From Leptospira sp. WS39.C2 (GTDB lineage Bacteria > Spirochaetota > Leptospiria > Leptospirales > Leptospiraceae), in NCBI RefSeq assembly GCF_040833965.1, contig NZ_CP162142.1, positions 2,381,001 to 2,445,000 on the forward strand: 64,000 nt of DNA, in the 5' to 3' direction. This document shows positions 23,275-32,822 of the stretch, piece by piece (the stretch's first letter is position 1; every line of letters starts with the position of its first letter). The notes beneath the pieces were generated by a model, which saw only the letters and a list, made by a program, of their open reading frames with translations, was not told the DNA's origin and did no database searches. The position numbers and the translations under genes were made by a program.

Positions 23275-24486
23275 TTTATGCCTCTGGACATACTTAACAC
23301 TTTCAAGTTTCTAATCCCTTTAGATCACCTTTTTAGGAGGGCTTAAAGTAAGCCTTGGAAGGAGAATTATGCCGAGGATTTAAGATTTCAATTTGTTCTG
23401 GATTCATTCCAGATCGGAGTCAATTTTACTAAGGTCTGTGTTTAATATGGCATCTCCGCTAAGTGAGGATATTGGTGGAAAGAGCGCTTTATGAAGGAAA
23501 GGAAAGGAAAGAAGGTTTTCGAGATAGGAAGAAGACTCCTAAGACCTTTACCGCTAAAATTAAAGAAGAAACAATTCTATATATCAATAAGATCAAAAAT
23601 CACAGAAAGTTCTGGGGTGCTAAGAAAATCTTATATCTCTATAATACAGAATTCTCATATCGAAATGCTCTTTACAGGTCTACCATTGAATGTATTCTTA
23701 AGAAAGCAGGACTACAAGATATAAAGAGAAAAAGAAAACCAACTCACTATCCGAGATGATTTCCTCAAATACATTCTCTCTTACAAGACTTTTTAAAAAA
23801 GGAGACATTACTTCCGTCAAAGCTGAATTTTCTAGGTTATTCTCAATCTACGGGTTATCTAATTTCATTCGTTCTGACAATGGTCCACCTTTCGCTTCTA
23901 TGCAGTCTCATTGGGGACTCACCAGGTTATCTGTTAGGTGCCTATCTCTCGTAATCAAACTTGATCGTGCGGAACCAGGGAAACCTTATCAGAATGGCAT
24001 ATATGAGTGTATGCATAGGAACATGGCTCGTGAACTACACCATGAGATCGTGGGAAACATCACTCTCTTCCAAAAACTCTTCGACAAGTGGAGAATCGAT
24101 TTTAATAGAAACAGTCCTCACGAGGCTCTAGGCATAAAAACTCCAGAACAGGTCAATGTGAAGTCTGACAAACAATTCGACCCGAATGTTTAATTACTCA
24201 TTGATTATCCTTATAGGTTTAAATAAAGGCATTTCAATCACAGAGGTTACAATAAATGGAATGGTCAACTCATTATGGTAGGGAATCCATTTAACGGATT
24301 TAAAGTAGGCATCAAAATGAAAATGATTTCGTTTCCAATTGGTTTGGTTTGCTTCAAATAAACTAGGTGTCATCGATCAAAATTTATTCTTGATTTTTTC
24401 CTATACCAGCTCATACAAAGTTCATTGTTCATAAACCAAGAAAGATAACTAAAAAGTGTTACCCTTTGGAAACTTGAGTCGTATCA
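23275..24486 (+). mobile_element. Degenerate IS481-like element (copy 3)
   Basis: Aligned by eye with copies 1 and 2 from TTTATGCCTC (left end) to GTCGTATCA (right end), but with deletions near both ends and many substitutions. Older than the other two. It interrupts the last, incomplete cassette, which begins at 23255. Confidence 0.75.
23350..24458 (+). pseudogene. Decayed IS481-like transposase
   Basis: The start codon is changed (AAG in place of ATG at 23350) and the frame is broken several times. Fragments still readable: KNHRKFWGAKKILYLYNTEF (frame of 23463-23759) and IRSDNGPPFASMQSHWGL...NGIYECMHRNMARELHHEIVGNITL (frame of 23756-24193), where the catalytic E region reads YECMH. The first catalytic aspartate block (WTVDFKG) has been deleted. 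Non-functional. Confidence 0.85.
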
Positions 24487-24548
24487 AGATTTTTATTGGC
24501 ACACCAAAGTTATCATTATATTTAAAACGATTAAATAGTAATAGAATA

Positions 24549-25262
24549 ATGAAAAAAATCTTATATTATACCTCAATTTTATTTTTAGTTTCCTGTTTTA
24601 ATATATCGAGAATTTCGAAAAAACAGACAACACCATTAAATAAGGAAGAAATGTTTGATTTAATATTTTTTAATTCATGCCTTGAATCAAATCTGTTTGA
24701 ATCAAAAGATAAAGAAAAAAAACCATGTTTAGCGAATGCGATTCGTAACAATCAAAAAGAGTTTATCAATTATTTACTAAAAAAAAATATCAACATTAAT
24801 ATAGAAGACAAAAATAAATTAGATCCTTATTACTATTCCGCTTTCTTTGGTGATTTAAAACTAATGGAAACATTAGAAAAACTTGGTGCAAACACCAAAA
24901 AAAAATATAAAAACCAAACTGCGAAACAAATCTATGATACAAAATACTTACCGAAAGATGATGAACCTTATATAGGAATCAAATCTGAAGATATTATAAA
25001 ACCTTTTCCCGAAATACATTTAGATTTGGAAGATGCATATCCCATAGAATTCAGAGATTTAATGCCCAAAAAAACAGTCCTCTTAAAGCTAAAAATATTT
25101 AAGAATGGACGAGTAGATTCAATTGAGGTAATTTCAAATGAAATAGAAGAACCTTATATTAGAGAAGCTTTAAGAGTTATATCGAGAACAACTTTCAGTC
25201 CCGCAACTTTGAAAGGAAAACCGATCAATGCAGAACTTATTCAATCCATTAGTTTTGAATAA
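24549..25262 (+). CDS. Lipoprotein with ankyrin repeats and TonB-C-like domain
   Basis: 237 residues. Lipoprotein signal (KKILYYTSILFLVSC, C at ~16). Residues ~60-125 contain two ankyrin-like repeats (PCLANAIRNNQKEFINYLLKK, YYYSAFFGDLKLMETLEKLGA). Residues ~175-237 (TVLLKLKIFKNGRVDSIEVI, EPYIREALRVISRTTFSPAT) match the TonB C-terminal fold. Such lipoproteins work at the envelope, but the partner is unknown. The frame is open back to 24456 inside the IS remnant; the ATG at 24549 precedes the signal peptide. First gene right of the array. Confidence 0.75.
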   Translation: MKKILYYTSILFLVSCFNISRISKKQTTPLNKEEMFDLIFFNSCLESNLFESKDKEKKPCLANAIRNNQKEFINYLLKKNININIEDKNKLDPYYYSAFFGDLKLMETLEKLGANTKKKYKNQTAKQIYDTKYLPKDDEPYIGIKSEDIIKPFPEIHLDLEDAYPIEFRDLMPKKTVLLKLKIFKNGRVDSIEVISNEIEEPYIREALRVISRTTFSPATLKGKPINAELIQSISFE

Positions 25263-25398
25263 TACCGATTGCCAAAAATGTAAACCTTTGATCCTTTCAT
25301 TGAAATTATCTCATTTGCCAAATTCACTAAGATAGTCAATTTTTACCTTTGTATTTTTAATTCCACAAAGGCAAATTGTCATTTATGATCTATTGAAA

Positions 25399-25866
25399 TT
25401 AATTGATATCATCAATTTTGATATCGTTAGGAGAAGGATTTCCAACACCATTTTCAATATAGTTTTTTAAACTAAGAAGAAAGGTAGCCCATTTCATACT
25501 GCAATGCGCAGTGAACTCTGATACATTTCTCCAATCTTTGTGTTCAAAGTATAAAAGTACCATATTCTCACCATTTGCATTTGTGATTAAATTCAATCTA
25601 AAATCAATGTGTGACCCAACCCAATCCACAGGACCAGAAGTACATTCCCATAATACTTGATTCGAAGTTACATTCTGTACATTCATAATAATCGCATTTC
25701 CATGCCCAAAACCAAATGATATCGATCCACCAATGGTTGAAATTCCAGAATTAAAATCTCCGCTCACCTCTTTTGTCCACCAATTGGTAAGCCCTTTTTG
25801 TGTTTTTAGAGCACTAATGACTTCTTCCTCTTTTGCTCTAATTCCAATTTTGTGATAAATCTCCAT
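25399..25866 (-). CDS. SRPBCC (AHSA1-like) protein
   Basis: 155 residues of the START/SRPBCC helix-grip fold, AHSA1 group: EIYHKIGIRAKEEEVISALKTQKGLTNWWTKEVSG at the N terminus and a C-terminal helix WATFLLSLKNYIENG. Such small ligand-binding proteins commonly accompany ArsR regulators. Last gene of the minus-strand ArsR-SRPBCC-SRPBCC group, 56 bp from the previous one. The ligand is unknown. Confidence 0.85.
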   Translation of the reverse strand: MEIYHKIGIRAKEEEVISALKTQKGLTNWWTKEVSGDFNSGISTIGGSISFGFGHGNAIIMNVQNVTSNQVLWECTSGPVDWVGSHIDFRLNLITNANGENMVLLYFEHKDWRNVSEFTAHCSMKWATFLLSLKNYIENGVGNPSPNDIKIDDIN

Positions 25867-25922
25867 ACAACACTCCTTATTTTAAATCCTTAAACTTTTG
25901 CTATATTAAACCCAACTTGGGA

Positions 25923-26387
25923 CTAACTAAACCATTGATTCAACCCCTCCAAAATATTAGTCCATCCAAAGTTATGATTTTTAATCTGAATATCACTTGT
26001 TAACATTTCATGAACTAATGTAACTAGTGTAGTTTTATTTTTATTAGAAAACTTTGTATTTTCTTCAGTTGTATTGGAAAGATCCGTAAATGTCACTGTA
26101 ACAAGTGTATCACGATCATCTGTTGCATGAGATCTCCAAGTGAAGACTAATTTATGTGGCTCATCTATAGTTATAAATTCACCAATATGAGGTAAAACTT
26201 CTCCATTTAAACTCATATTGATAACAAACTTTCCGCCAGGGCGAGGATCCATAATAACTGATTCTATACCGATCAACTCACCTGATAAAAACCAACGTGA
26301 AAAATCTTCCGCATTAAGCCATGCTTGGAATAATCTTTTCGCTTCCGCATTAATTTTTCTTTCTATTTTTAATACTTCTTGGTTCAT
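25923..26387 (-). CDS. SRPBCC (AHSA1-like) protein
   Basis: 154 residues, AHSA1 family: EVLKIERKINAEAKRLFQAWLNAEDFSRWF, then DPRPGGKFVINM, IGEFITIDEPHKLVFTWRS and the C-terminal GWTNILEGLNQWF. Its ATG has GAGGAAAAAG upstream and it overlaps the ArsR gene by 38 bp, so the two are co-expressed. Confidence 0.9.
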   Translation of the reverse strand: MNQEVLKIERKINAEAKRLFQAWLNAEDFSRWFLSGELIGIESVIMDPRPGGKFVINMSLNGEVLPHIGEFITIDEPHKLVFTWRSHATDDRDTLVTVTFTDLSNTTEENTKFSNKNKTTLVTLVHEMLTSDIQIKNHNFGWTNILEGLNQWFS

Positions 26388-26730
26388 TATCTTTTTCCTC
26401 CAAAAATGTTTCTAACCTTGCAAGTTTATTTGTCCAAAACTCTTGGTGATAAATAATCCAATTCGTGGCCTCTGTTAAGCTTTGGTTTTGAAGTTCTAAT
26501 TTATAACTTCTACCGTCTTCAGGTGCGCGTACCTTCTTAATAAGCTGAGCATCAGTTAAGACCTCGATATGTTTTGCAACTCCGGCAAATGACATTTCAA
26601 ATGGTTCTGCTAACTCAGAAATGCTCAAGGAACCCTTCCTAAGACGAGCTAACATTTGCCTTCTAGAATGATCAGAAAGAGCAGCAAAAACTCGGTCCAA
26701 AACTTGTTCTTTTTTCTTAAATTCAACCAT
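26350..26730 (-). CDS. ArsR-family transcriptional regulator
   Basis: 126 residues, winged helix-turn-helix: VFAALSDHSRRQMLARLRKGSLSISELAEPFEMSFAGVAKHIEVLTDAQLIKKVRAPEDGRSYKLELQ is classical for the ArsR subgroup paired with SRPBCC proteins. No metal-binding cysteines are seen. Two copies of an AACC-N4-GGTT palindrome sit at its start codon and ~50 bp upstream, so it probably regulates itself and perhaps the divergent exporter gene. Confidence 0.92.
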   Translation of the reverse strand: MVEFKKKEQVLDRVFAALSDHSRRQMLARLRKGSLSISELAEPFEMSFAGVAKHIEVLTDAQLIKKVRAPEDGRSYKLELQNQSLTEATNWIIYHQEFWTNKLARLETFLEEKDNEPRSIKNRKKN

Positions 26731-26790
26731 TTGGTTTAATAAATAATAGGATTTTTTTTAGTCAATTACTTAACCATTCGGTTGAATATT
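26721..26790. promoter_or_regulatory. Two AACC-N4-GGTT operators in divergent region
   Basis: ATTCAACC-ATTT-GGTT (26721-26736) overlaps the regulator start codon. AACC-ATTC-GGTTGAAT (26773-26788) is the same site in the opposite orientation. Both match ATTCAACC-N4-GGTT. Likely ArsR-type operators controlling the minus-strand operon and possibly the exporter at 26882. Confidence 0.6.
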
Positions 26791-26881
26791 TTTTTTGTTC
26801 AAGAATTGCCCGCTAAATTTTACTAATATTCAAATTTACAGACCATATTGTATCCATAACTTAAGTCTTATCGGAGTGTGT

Positions 26882-27208
26882 ATGAATTGGGTAATGTTAC
26901 TTGCAGCTGGTTTATTTGAAGTTATGTTTGCTTTTTGCCTTGGAAAAGCTAAAGATTCAAACGGTCATGAAACTTATTTTTGGTATTCCGGTTTTTTAAT
27001 TTCACTCATTATAAGCATGGCATTACTCATAAAAGTGACAGAGACTTTACCCATTGGAACTAGTTATGCGGTTTGGACTGGGATTGGAGCTGTAGGCACA
27101 GTGCTGATTGGAATCCTATTTTTCAAAGAACCAATTGAATTCTGGAGACTTTTTTTTCTTTTTACTTTGGTATTATCTGTTGTAGGTCTCAAATACGTCT
27201 CACATTAA
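26882..27208 (+). CDS. sugE: SMR-family exporter (SugE/Gdx-like)
   Basis: 108 residues, four transmembrane helices. MNWVMLLAAGLFEVMFAFCLGKAK carries the central E13 of small multidrug resistance transporters, and LPIGTSYAVWTGIGAVGTVLIGILFF is the conserved helix 3 of the SugE/Gdx (guanidinium exporter) branch. ATG 26882 has CGGAG upstream; an open frame extends to 26795 but is not SMR-like. No guanidine riboswitch is seen upstream. Whether it transports guanidinium or quaternary amines is not decided by sequence. Confidence 0.88.
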   Translation: MNWVMLLAAGLFEVMFAFCLGKAKDSNGHETYFWYSGFLISLIISMALLIKVTETLPIGTSYAVWTGIGAVGTVLIGILFFKEPIEFWRLFFLFTLVLSVVGLKYVSH

Positions 27209-27215
27209 ATATAAA

Positions 27216-27746
27216 ATGCAACTTAACTCAAAAATTAAACAAACGAATCCAATGTTTCTAAATAATTTGCAAAAATTCCTTTTAGATCCTAATAAATTGT
27301 CAATATACGGAGTGGTGATTGAAGAGGAAAGTGAAGACTATCATGCATGCCATTTTCAATGTAATGATAAAAAAATTATATTTCGAAAGTCAAAGATCAC
27401 ACCTAAAAAAATAGGACAATTTGTAACATTGTGGAAACGAAATCAAAACGGTATCATTGAACCCTTTTCTTTTAGTGATAGTTTTAATTTTTGTATCATA
27501 GAGACTATTGTTAAAAATAAAATTGGTTATTTTCTTTTCACAAAAGAAATTTTAAATGAACAGGGTATATTATCTGGTAAACATGAAGGGAAAAGAGGAT
27601 TTCGAATTTACCCAACTTGGGACCAACCAAACAATAAACAAGGAAACGTAACTCAAAAATGGCAATCACCTTTTTTCATTACTTGGTCAGATCACCAAAT
27701 TGAGAAAAAAGAAATAATAGCAAACTTTGATAGAATATTCGAATAA
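27216..27746 (+). CDS. mepB: MepB-family protein
   Basis: 176 residues: ESEDYHACHFQCNDKKIIFRKSKITPKKIGQFVTLWKRN, FSFSDSFNFCII, KRGFRIYPTWDQPNNKQGNVTQKWQSPFFI are hallmarks of MepB, a protein of unknown function first noted in a staphylococcal multidrug efflux operon. It follows the SMR exporter by 7 bp, so the two are probably co-transcribed. Confidence 0.9.
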   Translation: MQLNSKIKQTNPMFLNNLQKFLLDPNKLSIYGVVIEEESEDYHACHFQCNDKKIIFRKSKITPKKIGQFVTLWKRNQNGIIEPFSFSDSFNFCIIETIVKNKIGYFLFTKEILNEQGILSGKHEGKRGFRIYPTWDQPNNKQGNVTQKWQSPFFITWSDHQIEKKEIIANFDRIFE

Positions 27747-27835
27747 CAAACCATTTAAAAATTCACTTCGTTGTAAACCCAAATCAAAAATTATGAATCT
27801 CAAAACATTAATTATATGATTCGATAATAATACCA

Positions 27836-28717
27836 ATGACTTGGAATTTTTCTTTACCATTCTCTAAGAAACAAAAGAAAGGTGGAATGAGTCAAATTTT
27901 TCGCAAAACCTTAACTACTCAGCACTTTGATTTAGACTGGAATCGCCATGTCACAAGCCGAACGTATGAAAAATTTGCCTATGATGCACGCTGCGAGGTC
28001 TTAAAAATATTTGGATATCCAATTGAACTAATGTTAAATACGAATATAAGTTATATTCCTGGTTCCACATACGTTCGATTTTTAAACCAACAATTCGTGA
28101 ATTCTGAAGTAACCGTTGAAACTCAAATTTTTGAATTCGAAAACTCGAGTCTATTATGGAAACAATCAATTTTGGGATCTGATGGAAAAAAAGCCTGTGA
28201 AATGGAAACAACATCTAGTTTGGTTCAGAATGGAAAAAATATACAAATTCATAATTTGCCAAATTTAAGCACAACACCGTACTTATTTACAATCCACCCT
28301 AAACCAACAAATCAAAATACCGTTACGCATGACTATTATATACCTTATAGTGATATGAATTGTTTCTGGAATTTACCTTCTGATTCTATTTGGAAAATTT
28401 TCGAAGAAGGTCGTTTTTTATTTTTTAAAGAAATTGTAGATTTGAATTTAATCAAAGAAACAGACTCAACTACTTTTTTTATGGGTGGTGAAATTTTAAT
28501 CCATAAACAACCGGAACCAGGGACTCCGGTCAAAATATTAAGTTGGATTGAAAGATTTGAAAAAATTCGATTTTATTTTCGACAGGACATTATTGATTCC
28601 AATGGGAATTTACTTGCAAGCATGAAAGACGAACAGCTGTTTGTTTCCCTATCGAATTCCCGCCCTAAAAGAGCACCTTCAGCATTTTTCTATAAAATCG
28701 AACGTTTTATTGAATGA
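27836..28717 (+). CDS. Double-hotdog acyl-ACP thioesterase-like protein
   Basis: 293 residues with two hotdog domains. The first is ~20-150 (HFDLDWNRHVTSRTYEKFAYDARCEVLKIFG, with the D-x-N-x-H-V motif of acyl-ACP thioesterases); the second is ~165-290 (DYYIPYSDMNCFWNLPSDSIWKIFEEGR). Likely hydrolyses acyl thioesters. An alternative start is ATG 27887 (AAAGGTGGA just upstream), which begins nearer the conserved fold. It overlaps the convergent rsuA-like gene by 11 bp. Confidence 0.78.
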   Translation: MTWNFSLPFSKKQKKGGMSQIFRKTLTTQHFDLDWNRHVTSRTYEKFAYDARCEVLKIFGYPIELMLNTNISYIPGSTYVRFLNQQFVNSEVTVETQIFEFENSSLLWKQSILGSDGKKACEMETTSSLVQNGKNIQIHNLPNLSTTPYLFTIHPKPTNQNTVTHDYYIPYSDMNCFWNLPSDSIWKIFEEGRFLFFKEIVDLNLIKETDSTTFFMGGEILIHKQPEPGTPVKILSWIERFEKIRFYFRQDIIDSNGNLLASMKDEQLFVSLSNSRPKRAPSAFFYKIERFIE

Positions 28718-29438
28718 TAGGTAATTTGGTTTTCAATAATTTTTCTTCTTCTTCAGTTAGTTCCCGATAACCTCCTAACTCCAAATTTTGGTCTAATTCC
28801 AAATTGCCCATTTTCACTCGTTTTAAATACAAAACTTCTTTTCCTAAACTTTGAAACATTCTCCGAATTTGTCTGTATTTTCCTTCTTTAAGCCAAACGG
28901 TCGCTATATGAGGATTTGCAAGATCAGGAACGGCTAATCTTGCTGGTAAAGTCTTATATCCATCATCTAATTCAATACCAGTTTCAAATTTTTTTATATC
29001 ATCTGAAGTAACTGGTAATGAGATTTCAGCATAATACTCTTTTTCAACAAAATGTTTTGGAGAAGTGTAATAATGTGCCAAAGTACCATCTGTTGTAAAT
29101 AATAACAAACCCTCTGTTTCTTTATCTAATCTACCTACCGGAAATAAATTCATATTTTTATGCCTATCGTTTAAATAGTCCATAACCGTTTTTTCTCTTG
29201 GGTCTTCTGTTGCGGTGATACAATCTGGAGCTTTATTCATCATGAAATAATAAAATTCTTTGCGAATCAAAGTTTCATCATAATAGGTAACAATGTCTGA
29301 TAATGAGACTTTAAAACCTGGATCCTTGATCACTCTTTCATTCACTTTAACATTACCTTGGTAAATATCCTTTTTCACATCTGACCGAGATCCCAAACCT
29401 AAATTTCCAAGAATTTTATCCAATCTTTCTTTCGTCAT
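28707..29438 (-). CDS. rsuA: Pseudouridine synthase, RsuA/RluB/E/F family
   Basis: 243 residues. N-terminal S4 RNA-binding domain (ERLDKILGNLGLGSRSDVKKDI), then the catalytic domain with the motif FPVGRLDKETEGLLLFTTDG, where the D is the catalytic aspartate, and EGKYRQIRRMFQSLGKEVLYLKRV. The family modifies one uridine in 16S or 23S rRNA; which one is not told by the sequence. Confidence 0.9.
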   Translation of the reverse strand: MTKERLDKILGNLGLGSRSDVKKDIYQGNVKVNERVIKDPGFKVSLSDIVTYYDETLIRKEFYYFMMNKAPDCITATEDPREKTVMDYLNDRHKNMNLFPVGRLDKETEGLLLFTTDGTLAHYYTSPKHFVEKEYYAEISLPVTSDDIKKFETGIELDDGYKTLPARLAVPDLANPHIATVWLKEGKYRQIRRMFQSLGKEVLYLKRVKMGNLELDQNLELGGYRELTEEEEKLLKTKLPIIQ

Positions 29439-29553
29439 AATCGAATCACATGGAATCTAGTAGTCAAAAATTGGGAAAGTGGAATTCAAAGTTTTCTCTC
29501 CATTTTCACAAAAAATGCTTTCGATTGTTTGATCCGAAAACAATCTAACCAGT

Positions 29554-31356
29554 ATGTTTGGAACTTTTTATCGCATTGTTCAATCATCCAAAACTGCATT
29601 CCAATTAGCTTACAGAAGTTCCCCCATACTTACAATACTCATTTCATTTTTGACAATCGTAAATGGACTATTTCCTTCTACTTTGGTTTGGATTGGAAAA
29701 CTAATTATTGATTCCATATTAATATCCAATATAGAATATGAAAATTGGAGTAACTTATTACAATCCAATACGGCATTTTATGTTTATCTAGAAGGTATAA
29801 TCACTATATTTTATTTTGGAGCACAAAAATTATATTTTTTATGCACTACACTCCTTCGGATAAGACTTGGACATGAAGTAAATGAAAAAATTCTCTCCAA
29901 AGCAATCACATTGGAACTTAGCCAATTCGAAAATTCAGAAACATACGATCAAATGACTCAAGCGAGATCAGAGGCCTCATCCAAACCTCTATCGATGGTA
30001 AATCGATTTTTTACCATCGCTCAATCATCAATCACCATTGTAAGTTTTTTTGGATTATTAGTAAAACTATCTCCTATAGCTTCCATAATTTTAGTTATAG
30101 CTGCAATTCCAACATTTATAGCAGAAACAAGATTTTCAAATCATACATTTCGACTTTTTCGATGGAAAGCAAAGGAAACTAGAGAACAAGTTTATTTAGA
30201 AACCTTAATGGCTAGAGAAGACAATGCAAAAGAAATTTTACTTTTTAATTTAGGAAAAGAATTTTTAAATCGATATAAGAATAATTTTCTTAAAATATAT
30301 TCGGAAGACAAGAAGTTAACCATCAGAAAAAGTTTTGTTAGTTTTTTATTGGGATTAATTAGTCAGTTTGCTTTTTATGGATCCTATTTATGGATTGTGA
30401 GTCTTGCATTATTAAAAAAAATTACCTTAGGCGAGATGACAATGTATTTGGTAATCTTTCGGCAAGGCCAAACTACATTTGCAAACGCCCTTTCTGCTTT
30501 TGGTGGAATTTACGAAGACCATTTGTATATCGAAAACTTAATGGAATTTTTGAATTTACCAATTCCAAAAAAATTGGGATCTTATAAAAATTTACAAAAG
30601 AAAACAGGTATAATATTTGATAATGTATCTTTTTTGTACCCTGGCTCCACCAAAGATTCACTAACGGACGTTAGTTTTGAGTTACTCGCTGGCGAAAAGT
30701 TGGCAATCGTCGGAGAAAATGGATCAGGTAAAACCACTTTAATCAAATTACTTACTCGATTGTACTCACCTTCATCAGGCAATATTTATTTGGATGGTAT
30801 CAATCTCACAGATTGGGACGAAGTAACTTTACGTGAACGTTTCGGAGTCATTTTCCAAAATTTTGTCCAATACCAATTTAAGGTCGGAGATAATATTGGA
30901 ATGGGTGATGTGAATCGAGAACAAACAGAATCACAATGGGTAAATGCAGCTAAATTAGGTATGGCTCATGATTTTGTCACAAGATTAGAGTTAGGATACG
31001 AAACAAGACTCGGCAAATGGTTCCAAGATGGACGGGAATTGTCTGGAGGGCAATGGCAAAAAATCGCATTGTCTCGTGCTTTTATGAGAACCAAAGCAGA
31101 CATCTTAATACTTGATGAACCAACCTCTGCTATTGATGCGGAAGCGGAAATGCAAGTATTTGAACACTTTAGAGAACACACTCTCGGAAAAACAGTCATA
31201 TTAATATCACATAGATTTTCAACCGTCAGAATGGCAGACAAAATTCTTGTTTTAGAACAAGGGAAAAAAACCGAATGGGGTGATCATAATACCTTACTTT
31301 CTAAAAAAGGAAAATATGAAAAACTATTTCGATTGCAACAAGCAGGTTATCAATAA
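29554..31356 (+). CDS. ABC exporter, fused permease and ATPase
   Basis: 600 residues. Six-helix type IV (exporter) membrane domain in the first ~330 residues and a nucleotide-binding domain after it: Walker A GENGSGKTT, Q-loop VIFQNFVQYQF, signature LSGGQWQKIALSRA, Walker B ILILDEPTSAID, H-loop ISHRFSTV. Half-transporter that would dimerise in the inner membrane; the substrate is unknown. It is followed 60 bp later by the MCP-like gene. Confidence 0.93.
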   Translation: MFGTFYRIVQSSKTAFQLAYRSSPILTILISFLTIVNGLFPSTLVWIGKLIIDSILISNIEYENWSNLLQSNTAFYVYLEGIITIFYFGAQKLYFLCTTLLRIRLGHEVNEKILSKAITLELSQFENSETYDQMTQARSEASSKPLSMVNRFFTIAQSSITIVSFFGLLVKLSPIASIILVIAAIPTFIAETRFSNHTFRLFRWKAKETREQVYLETLMAREDNAKEILLFNLGKEFLNRYKNNFLKIYSEDKKLTIRKSFVSFLLGLISQFAFYGSYLWIVSLALLKKITLGEMTMYLVIFRQGQTTFANALSAFGGIYEDHLYIENLMEFLNLPIPKKLGSYKNLQKKTGIIFDNVSFLYPGSTKDSLTDVSFELLAGEKLAIVGENGSGKTTLIKLLTRLYSPSSGNIYLDGINLTDWDEVTLRERFGVIFQNFVQYQFKVGDNIGMGDVNREQTESQWVNAAKLGMAHDFVTRLELGYETRLGKWFQDGRELSGGQWQKIALSRAFMRTKADILILDEPTSAIDAEAEMQVFEHFREHTLGKTVILISHRFSTVRMADKILVLEQGKKTEWGDHNTLLSKKGKYEKLFRLQQAGYQ

Positions 31357-31416
31357 GTCTAAATTGAACTCCGATATTCGTAATAGACCAAAATCTGATT
31401 CAGGGATGGCAAAAGG

Positions 31417-32541
31417 ATGGATGAAAAGTATTCAAATTTGGGGATGCGAAAACTCAAAGAACTCATTGATTCCTTTGGAGAAAGATCGAAAGAGATTGGT
31501 TCCGTAGCATCATCGATCCAACAAGTTGCCAAACAGACCAACTTACTCGCATTAAATGCTTCAATTGAAGCAGCAAGAGCGGGAGAACATGGCAGAGGAT
31601 TTGAAATTGTCGCAAATGAAGTTACTAAACTTTCATTCCAAACATCAGAAGCCACAAAAAAAATATCAGATATCTTAACTAGAATCAATTTAGAAAATTC
31701 TGAAGCAAATGCAGATGTTTTGGAAATGGAGAAACAATCCATTATAGAATATACAGAATTATGGACAAATAATATCGCCAAAGAACTTGAATCAAAGTTT
31801 TATATCATGGCTACTTCATTATATGGCCTGAAATTTTTAATACAGAGTTTAGTTCATGCAAACATTGGGATGAAACGAGAACACTTACTTCTTATTTTAC
31901 AAGAGTATCTCATCCAAAATGAACAACAACTTGCGTATGCAATCTGTTGTGAACCCAACGTGATTGATGAAAAAGATCATGAATATATGAATAAAGAAGG
32001 CCATGATCAAATAGGGAGATTTGTTCCATATTGCCATAGGCATACCGGTCGTATCTCGATAGAACCATTACAAGGTTATGATATTCCTGGTGAAAATGAA
32101 TGGTATATATTACCTCGTGATTTGGGCGAGGATGTGATGATGGAACCTTACGATTACCCAATAGAAGGGAAAACTGTAAAAATGACAAGCCTTATGACAA
32201 ACCTATTCCTTCATTCCAAATTTGCAGGAATTTTAGGCGCTGATTTTTCACTCGAACAATTACAGTTAGAATTATCCCCTAGGAAAATTTTTGGAATTGG
32301 ATCCACTTCCCTTGTCACTTACGAAGGGAATTTTGCATCCCACCCAGATATTGAGACATTAGGAACTAAAGTAGAGGCATTAACCTCAGAAGGACTTCTA
32401 GCCATTCAAAAAGGGGAAAGTTATACGCACATTGATTCGAACCAAACGGTCAGAATTTTGAAACCAGTTCGCGTTGGCCATAGCAAACGTCCATGGAGTA
32501 TCTTAGTTGAATTTAATATTATTTCTGTTTTGAAAAAGTAA
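31417..32541 (+). CDS. Cytosolic MCP-like protein with C-terminal sensor domain
   Basis: 374 residues. Residues ~20-85 contain the tip of a methyl-accepting signalling hairpin ([40 protein letters not shown]). Residues ~125-370 resemble a Cache/PDC sensor ([58 protein letters not shown]). No membrane helix. Stops precede the ATG in this frame, so the short N terminus is real. It probably joins chemoreceptor arrays through the hairpin tip (inference). Confidence 0.8.
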   Translation: MDEKYSNLGMRKLKELIDSFGERSKEIGSVASSIQQVAKQTNLLALNASIEAARAGEHGRGFEIVANEVTKLSFQTSEATKKISDILTRINLENSEANADVLEMEKQSIIEYTELWTNNIAKELESKFYIMATSLYGLKFLIQSLVHANIGMKREHLLLILQEYLIQNEQQLAYAICCEPNVIDEKDHEYMNKEGHDQIGRFVPYCHRHTGRISIEPLQGYDIPGENEWYILPRDLGEDVMMEPYDYPIEGKTVKMTSLMTNLFLHSKFAGILGADFSLEQLQLELSPRKIFGIGSTSLVTYEGNFASHPDIETLGTKVEALTSEGLLAIQKGESYTHIDSNQTVRILKPVRVGHSKRPWSILVEFNIISVLKK

Positions 32542-32556
32542 TCAGTCTAATGAAAG

Positions 32557-32814
32557 ATGGATACAACTTTAGAAGAACATTTAGAATCTCAAATTGTCAC
32601 ATTGTACAAAGAAAAAGAGGAATTAGAAGCCGAATTAGGAACTTCTGATATTGATTCGATAATCCAAGAATTTCAAACTTTGGAAAAAGAATTAAACTTT
32701 TTATATTCTTTTAAAGAAAATTACAGAAAGATAAACACTAACCAAATCCATATCGAATCAATCCAATCGGCTTATATTCCGAATTTTAGATTTCATAAAA
32801 AAACAATCCAATAG
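32557..32814 (+). CDS. Small coiled-coil protein
   Basis: 85 residues, 15 bp after the MCP-like gene. The first 50 form a coiled coil, LESQIVTLYKEKEELEAELGTSDIDSIIQEFQTLEKEL. The same pattern (LE-x-Q-x3-LY-x-x-KE...DI...I...Q) recurs at the C terminus of the next gene, suggesting a shared interaction module. Function unknown, probably in the MCP-like operon. Confidence 0.65.
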   Translation: MDTTLEEHLESQIVTLYKEKEELEAELGTSDIDSIIQEFQTLEKELNFLYSFKENYRKINTNQIHIESIQSAYIPNFRFHKKTIQ

Positions 32815-32822
32815 GAATACTT

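Noticed and set aside
26795..26881. N-terminal extension of the SMR exporter and a guanidine riboswitch upstream
   Set aside because: The extension is not part of the SMR fold, and I see no conserved ykkC-type motifs in the 150 bp before the gene.
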